Positions 50,462 to 59,565 are shown, counted from the first letter of the stretch. The stretch is 64,000 bases of DNA from Chryseobacterium sp. (GCF_029240215.1 NZ_JARBTK010000006.1:113254-177253); one strand, 5' to 3'. The notes: generated by a model from the sequence alone, not told the origin. Program-made: numbers and translations.

Positions 50462-51658
50462 TTAATCCTCGTAAATCACATATTTACTTCTGATTTTTGA
50501 GAATTTTTCAAGATCAGATTTCCACGAGCCTTTGATTTCTACTTCAGATTTTCCAGCAATGATTTGTTTTCTTAAATCATCACTTCCTGCCAAAGTATCA
50601 AAGAAAAGATTCTTCAGGAAAAAATCTTGCTGAGGATTTTTATAATTTTTGTAAGCTTTGATCAGCCATTCTAAATTTAATTCTCTTAAATCTTTAGAAT
50701 AATTTGAAAGATTTTCACCGTAACATAATTTTCCGTTCAAAAAAGGATCTTTAGCCCCAAAATTTGGTTTTGGAGTGAATTGATAAGGTAAATCTTTCGT
50801 CCATGGTGAACCATACACCTGAAAAGGAATATCTGTTCCTCTACCCACAGAAATCTGCGTTCCTTCGAAGAAACATAAGCTCGGATATAGATTGATCGAT
50901 TTGTCGTTAGGTAAGTTAGGAGAAGGCTTATCTAAAATAGCGTAACGTTTTTGCTTATGATATTTCTGCATCGGGATCAAAGTATATTTCGCCTGCACTC
51001 CATTTTTAAGCCACTTTTCGCCGTTAACCATTTTTCCGTACTCCCCGATTGTTAAACCATAAACAACAGGAATTTCATGCATTCCGACAAAACTTTCCCA
51101 TTTTTTCTTTAAAACCGGTCCGTCAATGTATCCGTCATGCGGATTGGGTCTGTCTAAAACTAAAATTTCAACATTATTTTCAGCTCCGGCTTCCATTAAA
51201 TAGGTCAAAGTAGAGATATAAGTGTAAAATCGAACTCCAACATCCTGAATATCAAACAAAACAATATCTAATCCTTTTAATTGCTCAGGTTTTGGCTTTT
51301 TATTAGCCCCATAAAGTGAAATGATAGGAATTCCTGTTTTCACATCTACGCCATTTTTCACTTTTTCACCCGCATCTGCATCTCCTCTGAAACCATGTTC
51401 AGGAGCAAAAATTGTTTTGATTTTGATTCCGTTTTTTACTAAATAATCAACTACATGAGTTTTATCTTTCATCAAACCTGTCTGGTTAGTCACAATTCCG
51501 ATGGTTTTACCTTTTAATAATGGTAAATAAAGTTCCGGGCGGTCTGCACCGGTTTTGAAACAATCCTGATCTTGAGTCTGAGAATAATATGGACTGAATA
51601 CTCCTAAAAAAATTAGGCAAATAAGAACTAAAGTTTTAATTTTGAAATCTAAATTCAT
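50462..51658 (-). CDS. DUF1343 protein (NamZ-type exo-muramidase)
   Basis: A 398-residue exported enzyme. Signal peptide region IKTLVLICLIFLGVFSPYYS. DUF1343 signatures: GKTIGIVTNQTG (near 50), TIFAPEHGFRGDADAGEKV (about 81-99), ISLYGANKKPKPEQLKGLD, VLFDIQDVGVRFYTYISTL (about 131-149) and VLDRPNPHDG (near 166). Characterised NamZ releases terminal N-acetylmuramic acid from peptidoglycan fragments. The ATG at 51658 is preferred; the frame extends 81 codons further, but through the divergent permease gene. A TATCTTTG box at 51704-51711 (minus) supports this start. Confidence 0.87.
   Translation of the reverse strand: MNLDFKIKTLVLICLIFLGVFSPYYSQTQDQDCFKTGADRPELYLPLLKGKTIGIVTNQTGLMKDKTHVVDYLVKNGIKIKTIFAPEHGFRGDADAGEKVKNGVDVKTGIPIISLYGANKKPKPEQLKGLDIVLFDIQDVGVRFYTYISTLTYLMEAGAENNVEILVLDRPNPHDGYIDGPVLKKKWESFVGMHEIPVVYGLTIGEYGKMVNGEKWLKNGVQAKYTLIPMQKYHKQKRYAILDKPSPNLPNDKSINLYPSLCFFEGTQISVGRGTDIPFQVYGSPWTKDLPYQFTPKPNFGAKDPFLNGKLCYGENLSNYSKDLRELNLEWLIKAYKNYKNPQQDFFLKNLFFDTLAGSDDLRKQIIAGKSEVEIKGSWKSDLEKFSKIRSKYVIYED
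51637..51644 (+). promoter_or_regulatory. Promoter -7 box TAATTTTG of the FtsX-type gene
   Basis: An exact TAnnTTTG on the plus strand, inside the first codons of the divergent DUF1343 gene, 19 bases before the TTG start at 51663. Confidence 0.5.
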
Positions 51659-51662
51659 AAGC

Positions 51663-52892
51663 TTGAAATTTCCTTTATATTTCTCTAGAAAAATAGCGTT
51701 TTCCAAAGATAACAAAAATAACCTATCACGGGTGATCATCTTCATCGGCAGACTTTCGGTGGCCTTAGGAATTATTGTTTCTTTAATCACTGTTTCTACA
51801 GGATTCGGTTCAAAAAAAGCGATCAAAGAGAGACTAGCGGATTTCAGCGGACATATTACCGTAAAATCTACCCGCTCAAATTCTTCATATAATACTTCCA
51901 TACTCGATAATCAAGGTTTAAACATTAAAAAACTGAAAGAACTTGATGACGTGGAAAGTGTGCAGAAATATGCAATGGTAACAGGAATCATGCGTAACGA
52001 ACATAGCTTTGCCGGAATTATCTTTAAAGGTATAGGAAAAGATTTTGACAGTTTAAGATTTAAAAAATTTCTGATTGCAGGTAAAACACCCCAAATTACC
52101 GAGCAAGGTTACAACAATGGCGTTACCATTTCGGAAAAAATAGCGAACGATCTTCATCTTAAAGTCAACGACAGCATTGTAACAGTCTTTGCAAAGGAAG
52201 ACCAGAAACAGATCTACAGAAAATTTCAGATCGTTGGAATTTATAAAACGGATATTAAAATGATTGACGATCAGTTTGTGATCGGCGATGTGAATCATGT
52301 AAGAAAAATTCAGGATATGGCTCCGGAAGATATTGGCGGAATTGATATTTTCTTTAAGAATGTAAACGATATTGATAAAGACTTTCCAAAAATTGAAAAA
52401 CTGATCGGTTATAAAAATTATGCTGAAAAAGCAACCGATAAATTCCCACAGATCAATGACTGGATCAGTATTTTTGATGTGAATATTGCTTTAATCATTT
52501 CCATTATGCTGATCGTAGTTATCATCAATATCATCATGGTTCTTCTTATTTTGATTATTGAGAGAACAAATTCAATCGGTCTGCTGAAAACTTTGGGTGC
52601 TACGAATGCTCAAATAAGAGCTACTTTTATTAATTATACGTTGATTATTATGGTTCCTGGATTGCTTTACGGAAATGCAATCGGTTTAGGACTTTTATTA
52701 ATTCAGAAAATTTTCGGAATCATTAAACTAAATCCTGAAAATTATTACGTGAGTACAGTTCCTGTAGATTTAAATCCTGTAGCAATTCTTTCAATCTCTG
52801 CAGGGATTTTATTGATTTCAGGATTGGCATTGATCATTCCAAGTTATCTGATCAGTAAAATTTCTCCTGTGAAATCTATTAAATACAGTTAA
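51663..52892 (+). CDS. ABC transporter permease (FtsX/LolC-E type)
   Basis: A 409-residue inner-membrane permease with the four-helix FtsX/MacB layout. Helix 1 is near residues 22-45 (FIGRLSVALGIIVSLITVST). A large periplasmic domain spans about 50-265. Helices 2-4 lie near 275-305, 325-350 and 370-395, with the conserved NSIGLLKTLGATNAQIRATF (about 302-321). LolC/E proteins extract lipoproteins toward the outer membrane; the ATPase must be encoded elsewhere. The TTG at 51663 is chosen because a promoter box ends at 51644. The gene starts within 5 bases of the divergent DUF1343 start. Confidence 0.85.
   Translation: MKFPLYFSRKIAFSKDNKNNLSRVIIFIGRLSVALGIIVSLITVSTGFGSKKAIKERLADFSGHITVKSTRSNSSYNTSILDNQGLNIKKLKELDDVESVQKYAMVTGIMRNEHSFAGIIFKGIGKDFDSLRFKKFLIAGKTPQITEQGYNNGVTISEKIANDLHLKVNDSIVTVFAKEDQKQIYRKFQIVGIYKTDIKMIDDQFVIGDVNHVRKIQDMAPEDIGGIDIFFKNVNDIDKDFPKIEKLIGYKNYAEKATDKFPQINDWISIFDVNIALIISIMLIVVIINIIMVLLILIIERTNSIGLLKTLGATNAQIRATFINYTLIIMVPGLLYGNAIGLGLLLIQKIFGIIKLNPENYYVSTVPVDLNPVAILSISAGILLISGLALIIPSYLISKISPVKSIKYS
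51704..51711 (-). promoter_or_regulatory. Promoter -7 box TATCTTTG of the DUF1343 gene
   Basis: An exact TAnnTTTG on the minus strand, located within the permease coding region. The predicted mRNA 5' ends of the divergent pair overlap by about 50 bases. Confidence 0.5.
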
Positions 52893-52925
52893 TTAGTTCT
52901 AAAATAATTAACTCTTATAAATAAA

Positions 52926-52954
52926 AAACCCTGAACTTAAAAAATTCAGGGTTT
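52926..52954. terminator. Bidirectional terminator
   Basis: A 10-bp perfect stem AAACCCTGAA/TTCAGGGTTT with a 9-base loop, flanked by A and T runs, between convergent genes. Confidence 0.88.
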
Positions 52955-52963
52955 GTATTTTTT

Positions 52964-53569
52964 TCAGATTCTATCGTCGTCGCTGTCATCTTCGTCATCG
53001 AAGACATCATCATTGTAGTCATCATCTTCGTCATCATCAAAGCTGTCATCATCCTCGTCTGCAAAACTGGTGCTGCCGCCGAAATCATCTTCAAAACCAA
53101 AATCATCATCCAACAAAGGCATTGCTGATTTTTTATTTTTTGAACCTGATCCGCTTCCACTTTTGCTTGGAGCTTTCAGAGGTGCATTCCCGAATCTGTA
53201 CACTGTGATCGGATAATTAACACCTTTTGTTTCCTCCACCACTTCTACAAGCTCGCAGAAAAATTCCCACAAATCTAGTAAACCATACTGGAACTGTGCT
53301 TTGTCGCCAGCTGCTTCGAATGCTTCATCGATGTAAACGTCTGACATAATTTCGCCATCACCTTCATCACTCATATCTTCCAAAGGAACGCTTTTCACAA
53401 TCGTACCATCTTCTTCAAGGAGATTAAAAGTAGAAAGCTCATCACCACTAAGGTTGAAAGCACTTTTGATTCCTAAATGAAGGTTCCAGAGTGTTTGTTT
53501 TCCTTTAATCTCAACATCACGGAAAATATCTTCTTTTGTATCTAATATTACACGGATTTTGTAAACCAT
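52964..53569 (-). CDS. Plasmid pRiA4b ORF-3-like protein with acidic tail
   Basis: A 201-residue cytoplasmic protein. Residues 1-140 fit the pRiA4b ORF-3/TnpR-like fold: MVYKIRVILDTKEDIFRDVE, then TLWNLHLGIKSAFNL and QFQYGLLDLWEFFCELVEVV. A serine/glycine linker (SKSGSGSGSKNKK) leads to a tail of about 50 residues that is mostly aspartate and glutamate. The family occurs as passenger genes in some mobile elements, but no transposase is near. Function unknown; the acidic tail might mimic nucleic acid or bind basic partners. Confidence 0.8.
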   Translation of the reverse strand: MVYKIRVILDTKEDIFRDVEIKGKQTLWNLHLGIKSAFNLSGDELSTFNLLEEDGTIVKSVPLEDMSDEGDGEIMSDVYIDEAFEAAGDKAQFQYGLLDLWEFFCELVEVVEETKGVNYPITVYRFGNAPLKAPSKSGSGSGSKNKKSAMPLLDDDFGFEDDFGGSTSFADEDDDSFDDDEDDDYNDDVFDDEDDSDDDRI

Positions 53570-53701
53570 ACTACTATTCCAATTTCTATTTTTGCCTTAA
53601 TTTAATTGATCAATTTCTGTTGCAAATATATAATAAATGAGATTTTAGAAAAGAATATTTAATACTTTTTTAGAATTTTTTTTTGATTACATTCTAAGGG
53701 T

Positions 53702-54733
53702 CTATTTGCTTTTTTCGAGCATGAAACTAAATTTAGTTCCCTCCAAATATACACTTTCTACCGTAATGTTTTCATTATGAGCCTCCAATATATGCTTTAC
53801 GATGGCAAGTCCCAGACCAGAACCGCCCTGTCTTCTGCTTCGGCTGGTTTCTACACGATAAAAGCGTTCGAAAATTCTTGGCAGAAGCTCTTCTTTGATT
53901 CCCATTCCGTTGTCAATAACCTCGATGAGTACTTTATTTTTAAGAACGCTGGTTTTTACAACAACCTTTGCTTCCTGCCTGTTGGCATAATGTATTGCGT
54001 TTGAAATAAGATTGATGAAAACCTGCGAAATTTTTTGTTTATCGGCTTCCACAAAGATCTGGCTGTGTAAAGTCTGTAGCTGTAAAACAGTATTGTTTTT
54101 TTCAGCTTCCAGATCGAGAAGGTCAAAAATTTCTTTTACGAGAATATTGACATCAAATTTTGATACGGTAAGATTAATTTCGCCAGCTTCAAGTCTGTTA
54201 ATCATATCCAAATCATTAACAATGGCAATCAATCTTTCTACTGAAATGCCTATTCTCTCGAGATATTTATCTCTGATGTTTAGATTTTCCACTCCACCTT
54301 CACTCAATGTCTCAACATATCCCTGAATTGAAAAAAGTGGTGTTTTAAGCTCATGAGAAACGTTACCGATGTATTCTTTACGGTAGCTTTCCATTTTTTT
54401 CATCACTTCCATTTCGGTGACTTTCTGCTGGTTAAAATCAGAAAACCTTTCGCCCAGTTCCTTTAGGGTAATGTTTTCCTGATTGTCATAAACAATCTCT
54501 TCCGGCAAAATTTTAGAAATGTTTCGTACCTGCTTTTTTGCATAATAATTAAAAAGCAATTCGAGTACAATGTAATTGATCACAAACATAATCAAAACAC
54601 TAACCGCAATACCGGTTATGAAAACCGAATTGTGGTAATAACGGTCATGAAGTGCATCAAATATGATGACTAAAATAAGCATCACCAAAGTCAAGAGACA
54701 TGAGGAAATGAAACTGAGTCTGTAAAATTTCAA
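53702..54733 (-). CDS. Sensor histidine kinase (PhoR-like)
   Basis: A 343-residue membrane histidine kinase. Two helices (about 8-26 and 37-60) are joined by a loop of only about ten residues, so there is almost no periplasmic sensor domain. The H box YIGNVSHELKTPLFSIQGYV has the phospho-accepting His127. N box INLISNAIHYAN, G1 VIDNGMGI, F box FERFYRVETSRSRRQ and G2 GSGLGLAIVKH complete the catalytic domain. It is encoded 46 bases after the response regulator on the same strand. The architecture resembles flavobacterial PhoR paired with PhoB; phosphate as signal is inference. Confidence 0.9.
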   Translation of the reverse strand: MKFYRLSFISSCLLTLVMLILVIIFDALHDRYYHNSVFITGIAVSVLIMFVINYIVLELLFNYYAKKQVRNISKILPEEIVYDNQENITLKELGERFSDFNQQKVTEMEVMKKMESYRKEYIGNVSHELKTPLFSIQGYVETLSEGGVENLNIRDKYLERIGISVERLIAIVNDLDMINRLEAGEINLTVSKFDVNILVKEIFDLLDLEAEKNNTVLQLQTLHSQIFVEADKQKISQVFINLISNAIHYANRQEAKVVVKTSVLKNKVLIEVIDNGMGIKEELLPRIFERFYRVETSRSRRQGGSGLGLAIVKHILEAHNENITVESVYLEGTKFSFMLEKSK

Positions 54734-54779
54734 TTTTACAAAATTTAGGGGTTATAAGTAAAGGTAGGATTTTTTTGAA

Positions 54780-55457
54780 TTAAACGATCAGCTTATATCC
54801 TATTCCTTTTAAAGTCTGAATGGTATTGATTCCCAATTTTTCTCTTAATCTTCTGATATGAACATCAATTGTTCTTTCTCCTACAATGACATCATTACCC
54901 CAGACTTTCTCAAGAATTTCTTCTCTTTTGAAAACTTTTTCGGTATTGGAAGCTAAAAGATAAAGCAAATCAAATTCTTTCTTCGGAAGTAAAAACTGCT
55001 GACCGCTTTTTGAAACCCTGAAGTTATCTTTATCGATAATCAGATCTCCCACTTCAATCAGTTTTGCATTGTCAGAGACCTGAGAAGTCAGTTGTAATAA
55101 TGCATTTACTTTAGAAATTAAAATTTTTGGTTTGATAAGCTTTACGATATAATCATTAGCTCCAGCCTGAAAACCTGCCAATTGAGAAAACTCTTCGCTT
55201 CTTGCAGAAAGAAAAACAATAAGACTCTTTTGAAGTTCTTTTATTTTACGAAGTTCCTGACAAGTTTCGATACCATCTTTTTCTGGCATCATGACATCTA
55301 ATAAGATAAGATCCGGGATAATTTCTTTGGCTTTTTCTATACCTTCGTTACCGTTTGTGGCAGTATATATGTCATAGCCTTCTTTTTCTAAATTGTATGA
55401 AAGAATTTCCAGAATATCCAGTTCATCATCAATTAATAGAATCTTTTTTTGGTTCAT
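54780..55457 (-). CDS. Response regulator, OmpR/PhoB family
   Basis: A 225-residue two-domain regulator. The receiver domain has the acidic pair D10/D11, phospho-acceptor D54 in LILLDVMMP, S84 in FLSARSEE and K106. The residue after the conserved lysine is leucine (DYIVKLIKP) where nearly all receivers have proline. The C-terminal winged helix (about 125-225) ends in VWGNDVIVGERTIDVHIRRL and GIGYKLIV. The ATG at 55457 is preferred over a TTG six bases upstream. A TAACTTTG box lies 18 bases upstream. It probably controls the kinase gene and the divergent TonB receptor. Confidence 0.92.
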   Translation of the reverse strand: MNQKKILLIDDELDILEILSYNLEKEGYDIYTATNGNEGIEKAKEIIPDLILLDVMMPEKDGIETCQELRKIKELQKSLIVFLSARSEEFSQLAGFQAGANDYIVKLIKPKILISKVNALLQLTSQVSDNAKLIEVGDLIIDKDNFRVSKSGQQFLLPKKEFDLLYLLASNTEKVFKREEILEKVWGNDVIVGERTIDVHIRRLREKLGINTIQTLKGIGYKLIV

Positions 55458-55474
55458 TTTCAATTTTTACAATT

Positions 55475-55482
55475 CAAAGTTA
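55475..55482 (-). promoter_or_regulatory. Promoter -7 box TAACTTTG of the two-component pair
   Basis: An exact TAnnTTTG on the minus strand. It overlaps the start of a GTTAACAAAATTTAAG block that recurs near the TonB receptor, which would allow autoregulation. Confidence 0.5.
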
Positions 55483-55587
55483 ACAAAATTTAAGCAACAT
55501 GACCGATAATTAGTTTTCATTCACATAAACTTAATATTAAAGGCTATTTCGTAATATTTAGTTAAGGAAAATTTAAAATTAACTAAA
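55479..55587. promoter_or_regulatory. Repeated GTTAA elements, candidate regulator boxes
   Basis: GTTAACAAAATTTAAG (55479-55494) recurs as GTTAAGGAAAATTTAAA (55561-55577). The latter is part of an inverted repeat TTTAGTTAA (55557-55565)/TTAACTAAA (55579-55587). These lie between the divergent response-regulator and TonB-receptor genes, as expected for OmpR/PhoB-type binding sites. Binding is inferred. Confidence 0.45.
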
Positions 55588-55644
55588 CCAAATAAACCTC
55601 TAATCTTTTATTCCTTTGCACCGAAAGTAATTAGTAAAAAAGAA

Positions 55645-58215
55645 ATGAATTTTAGAAAACTGAGTATCGCTGTTTTGTTCCTTACCACATCCGGAACTTT
55701 ATTTTACGCTCAAGAGAAAAATGATACCGTAAAAAAAGAAAAAAAGATTGAAGGTGTTATCATTCAAGGTACAACAAAAAAAGGAGGTGAGGCAAATATC
55801 ATAAGTGTGCAGAGAAAATCTGTAGAAGTTATTGAAAGAGTCGGCTCTGTACAACTTGAAAAACAAGGTGTAGGTGACGTTTCTATAGCAGTTACCAAAG
55901 CTACAGGCTCCCAAAAACAGGAAGGCAGCGGGCAAATTTTCATTCGTGGTCTTGGTGACCGTAACAACTCAACAACCATCAACGGGCTTCAGGTCCCTTC
56001 TAACGATCCAATGTATAAAAACATCGATTTGAGTATCATCAAAACTGATATGATCGATTTTATTGGTTTGGAAAAAGTATACAATCCCAGAATTTGGGGA
56101 GATATGTCGGGAGCCAATGTAGATATCGTAACGAAAATATATACCGGGAAACCATACTTCAAAGTTAATTTAGGATCTTCTGTTAACTTTAATGCGATCA
56201 ATCAAGATAATTATTTATTACAGGACGGGCCGAACTTTTTTGGCTCTACTCAATTAAATAAGCCATCTAAAAATGCGGTAATCAACAATGGTTATGCATT
56301 CAAAACATCATGGAAAGATCAGCAGGTAAATAATCCTTTTAATTCTGCATTGAGTTTTGATTTCGGTACTAATTTTAAAATAGGTGATCAAGGAAAATTA
56401 AGCATTTTTGGATTTGGAGGTTTTGATAACAGTTATGAATATTTCACAGGAACAACAGGTGGAGCTTATGACGGACAAGACAACCCATTAAGATTATACA
56501 ATGATGCTGAAGAGTTTAAATACAGTACCAATACAACGGGATTGATTAACATCAACTACAAACTAAATAGCAACCATAACATTAATTTATCTTCTAACTA
56601 TATTCACACAACTGAGCAGAAATTAGGAAACTATTCTGGATATAACAGAGATTATTATGATAATGACGTGAATCAGGAAAGATATGTAACTCAACTTAGA
56701 AGAGCTACTTACAGAACGAATGATTTACTTGTTAATCAGTTAAGAGGTGAACATACTTTAAGTGAGCCATTAAAAATAAGTTGGAATATTGGTTATAACA
56801 GACTTGATAGCAGAAGACCAGATAGACAGCAGAATGTAACTGTTTTAGACAAGCAGCAGAACTATAATTTCTTTGCAAGCTCAAATCCTGGAGCTAACAA
56901 CAGATATTTTGACAGATTATTGGAAAATGATTTCGTAGGTGATTTGCATGCTGATTACAAACTAGGTGACGCAAAAATAACATTAGGATATAGCGGAAGA
57001 TATAAAGACAGTGATTTTAAAGCAACTCAATATAACTTTAGAATCTTACCTGCACAAGGTACTTATTATGTGGATCCAAATAACTATGATTCATTCTTTA
57101 ACTTAGCAAATTATCAGGCAGGTGGATTTTTTGATATTGTAACATTCAGAGGAGATATCAAATTCAATCCTGATACAGCACTTGCTCCACAGACATTTAC
57201 ATCAGAAGTTACTAACCATGCTGGATATGTAAATGTTGACTACAAATTTAGCGAAAAATTAACGGTACAGGCGGGTGTAAGATACGAAAGCCTGATGCAG
57301 AAACTTTCATATAATACCGCAGTACAAGAAGGAAGCAGAGATAAAGACTATAATAAAATATTACCTGCTTTTAACATCAAATACAGCATCAACGATCAGC
57401 ATAATTTAAGATTGGCAGCATCAAAGACTTACACAAACCCTCTTTTACTTGAAATAGCACCTTATCAGTACGAAGATGTAGATGAAACACTAGCAGGTAA
57501 CCAATCTAATTACTTGGCAGATAATTATAATGTTGACTTGAAATGGGAATGGTTCCCAAAGAAAAATGAATTAATATCGTTAACAGCTTTCGGTAAGCAA
57601 ATTAACAACCCACTTGCTAAAATAACGATCAACTCATCTGCTAACTTAACGTCAGTTGTAAATGTTGGTGACACTGGTAGAGTCTTTGGTTTAGAAGCCG
57701 AAATAAGAAAAGATATCTATGACTCTGGTAAAACGAGACTTTATACTTTTATGAACGGTACTTACCTTAATACTGAAATGGATTTGGATGGTGAAAAAGT
57801 AAGAAGAGAAAATCTTGGGATTGGAGAATCTAATTACACCACTTCTTTCCTTAAAGACAAAGATAAGCTACAGGGAGCTTCTGAGTTTTTGGCAAACGTT
57901 AATCTTGGTGTTGAGCAGAAATTCGGGAATAAAAACACAGCAGATTTTGTAGTTTCTTATTCTTACATCTCAGACAACATATATGCAATAGGTTTCCAAA
58001 GCAGAGGAAATATGGTAGATAAGGCATTCAGCACTTTAGATACTACATTGAAATTTAAATTAGGAAACGGTCTTGGTTTCTCATTTACGGGAAGAAATCT
58101 CCTTAATCCTTATTTCACAAGAGTACAGGACAATACAGAATCGGGGAAAGAACTTGTTTCAAAAAAATATAAGAGAGGAGCTGGTGTAGGAGCTAGCGTT
58201 TCTTACGAATTCTAA
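55645..58215 (+). CDS. TonB-dependent outer-membrane receptor
   Basis: An 856-residue receptor. Signal peptide MNFRKLSIAVLFLTTSGTLF, then a TonB-box-like N terminus (KKIEGVIIQGTTKKGGEANI). The plug domain (about 55-165) carries GSGQIFIRGLGDRNNSTTIN and GLQVPSNDPMY. A 22-strand-type barrel follows, ending in GAGVGASVSYEF with C-terminal phenylalanine. It is divergent from a PhoB/PhoR-like pair and is followed 32 bases on by a beta-helix lipoprotein gene. The arrangement suggests a regulated uptake system, perhaps for phosphate or a phosphorylated substrate; this is inference from context. Confidence 0.9.
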   Translation: MNFRKLSIAVLFLTTSGTLFYAQEKNDTVKKEKKIEGVIIQGTTKKGGEANIISVQRKSVEVIERVGSVQLEKQGVGDVSIAVTKATGSQKQEGSGQIFIRGLGDRNNSTTINGLQVPSNDPMYKNIDLSIIKTDMIDFIGLEKVYNPRIWGDMSGANVDIVTKIYTGKPYFKVNLGSSVNFNAINQDNYLLQDGPNFFGSTQLNKPSKNAVINNGYAFKTSWKDQQVNNPFNSALSFDFGTNFKIGDQGKLSIFGFGGFDNSYEYFTGTTGGAYDGQDNPLRLYNDAEEFKYSTNTTGLININYKLNSNHNINLSSNYIHTTEQKLGNYSGYNRDYYDNDVNQERYVTQLRRATYRTNDLLVNQLRGEHTLSEPLKISWNIGYNRLDSRRPDRQQNVTVLDKQQNYNFFASSNPGANNRYFDRLLENDFVGDLHADYKLGDAKITLGYSGRYKDSDFKATQYNFRILPAQGTYYVDPNNYDSFFNLANYQAGGFFDIVTFRGDIKFNPDTALAPQTFTSEVTNHAGYVNVDYKFSEKLTVQAGVRYESLMQKLSYNTAVQEGSRDKDYNKILPAFNIKYSINDQHNLRLAASKTYTNPLLLEIAPYQYEDVDETLAGNQSNYLADNYNVDLKWEWFPKKNELISLTAFGKQINNPLAKITINSSANLTSVVNVGDTGRVFGLEAEIRKDIYDSGKTRLYTFMNGTYLNTEMDLDGEKVRRENLGIGESNYTTSFLKDKDKLQGASEFLANVNLGVEQKFGNKNTADFVVSYSYISDNIYAIGFQSRGNMVDKAFSTLDTTLKFKLGNGLGFSFTGRNLLNPYFTRVQDNTESGKELVSKKYKRGAGVGASVSYEF

Positions 58216-58247
58216 TTATAAAAATAAATTAATAAAAATATTGTAAA

Positions 58248-59417
58248 ATGAAAAAGAACACATTAAAATTATTAGCTGCTGCATTCATTATGTCTACTAC
58301 AGCTGTTGTATTTCACTCTTGTAGCGATGGTGATGATGATGACACAATCATCACGACTCCAGGAACTGGGATTGCTTCAGACCCAAACAATTTTAAAGGA
58401 GAAGTAAAGTCTGGTGAAACAGTAACATTAGACCCTTCAAAATTATACAAACTGACAGGAGCTGTAGCTGTAAAAGCTGGTGGTACTTTGGTGATTCCTG
58501 CAGGAACAAGAATCGAAGCTTCTGGTGGTACTTCGGCATATATTACAATCGAACAAGATGGTAAAATCTTTGCTAATGGTACTGCAAGTTCTCCAATTGT
58601 ATTTACATCGCCCAACCCTACACCAGGAAGCTGGGGAGGCTTGGTAATCTGTGGAAAAGCACCTATTAACAAGGGTACAAGCGCAACTGCCGAAGTTGGT
58701 AACGCTACTTACGGAGGTACAAATGCTTCTGATAACTCAGGAATCCTTAAATACGTAAGAATTGAATATGCTGGTGCAATTTTTCAGGCAGATAAAGAAT
58801 TCAACGGTTTATCTCTTTTCGGAGTTGGTAATGGAACAGTAATAGACAACGTTTCTATGATTAACGGATCTGATGACGGTATCGAATTTTTCGGTGGAAC
58901 AGTAAACGTATCTAATATTATTTCTGTAGGAAATGAAGATGATGCTTTTGACTGGACTGAAGGATGGAATGGTACAGCTACTAACATCTACACAAAAAGA
59001 AGAGCTTCAGGTGTAGGTAACAGAGGTATCGAAGCAGATAACAACGCAAATGATAACAACGCAAACCCTAGATCAAATCCTACAATCAAAAATGCAACTT
59101 TCATTGGCGGTACTACTGGTGAAGCTGATGCTTTAAAATTGAGAGTTGGAACTTACGGAACTTTTGACAACTTGGTTTTATCTAATTGGACAACAGGGAT
59201 CAACGTAGAGAATGATGCTTCTGTAACTTACTTCAATGGTGGTAACAAAATTACTAACGTAAAATTTGAAACAGTAACTACAAAAGCTTCTGCAAAATCT
59301 AATGCAGGTGCATCGGTAACTGTATTAGCAAATACTTACACTGAAAGTACTACTGCTAACGGAGCTGGAAATGGTACAGCAACACCATCTTGGGCTTCAG
59401 GTTGGGCAGGTATCTAA
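58248..59417 (+). CDS. Lipoprotein with beta-helix repeats
   Basis: A 389-residue lipoprotein. Signal peptide ending TAVVFHSC (cysteine about 25), then an acidic SDGDDDDTIITTPGTG. The mature part is a right-handed beta-helix type: GTLVIPAGTRIEASGGTSAY, SPIVFTSPNPTPGSWGGLVI (about 107-126), then repeated rungs (VIDNVSMINGSDDGIEFFGG, VSNIISVGNEDDAFDW, NPTIKNATFIGGTTG). No sorting domain for the type IX system is visible. It is co-transcribed with the TonB receptor and probably forms its surface partner, in the role that SusD has in other systems; this is inference. Confidence 0.85.
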   Translation: MKKNTLKLLAAAFIMSTTAVVFHSCSDGDDDDTIITTPGTGIASDPNNFKGEVKSGETVTLDPSKLYKLTGAVAVKAGGTLVIPAGTRIEASGGTSAYITIEQDGKIFANGTASSPIVFTSPNPTPGSWGGLVICGKAPINKGTSATAEVGNATYGGTNASDNSGILKYVRIEYAGAIFQADKEFNGLSLFGVGNGTVIDNVSMINGSDDGIEFFGGTVNVSNIISVGNEDDAFDWTEGWNGTATNIYTKRRASGVGNRGIEADNNANDNNANPRSNPTIKNATFIGGTTGEADALKLRVGTYGTFDNLVLSNWTTGINVENDASVTYFNGGNKITNVKFETVTTKASAKSNAGASVTVLANTYTESTTANGAGNGTATPSWASGWAGI

Positions 59418-59448
59418 TTAAGTAATTAGTTTCTTCATATTAAATTGA

Positions 59449-59475
59449 ATCCTTCAGGAAATTTTCCTGAAGGAT
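59449..59475 (+). terminator. Terminator of the receptor-lipoprotein operon
   Basis: A perfect 12-bp stem ATCCTTCAGGAA/TTCCTGAAGGAT with a 3-base loop, followed by TTTTTTTG. Confidence 0.92.
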
Positions 59476-59565
59476 TTTTTTGTTCTTCAAAGATATTGTG
59501 AAAAATTCTTTTATATTCACCTGTAGATTTTTTTATTTACATAAAAAAAGAATTTACTTTGCATA

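Noticed and set aside
51659..51901. A longer DUF1343 protein starting at 51901
   Set aside because: The extra 81 codons are antisense to the permease gene, lack a signal peptide, and would bury the real signal peptide. A promoter box at 51704-51711 supports the start at 51658.
53777..54326. Plus-strand frames across the histidine kinase gene
   Set aside because: They are antisense to a kinase with all its motifs intact, and their products show no domain or signal sequence.
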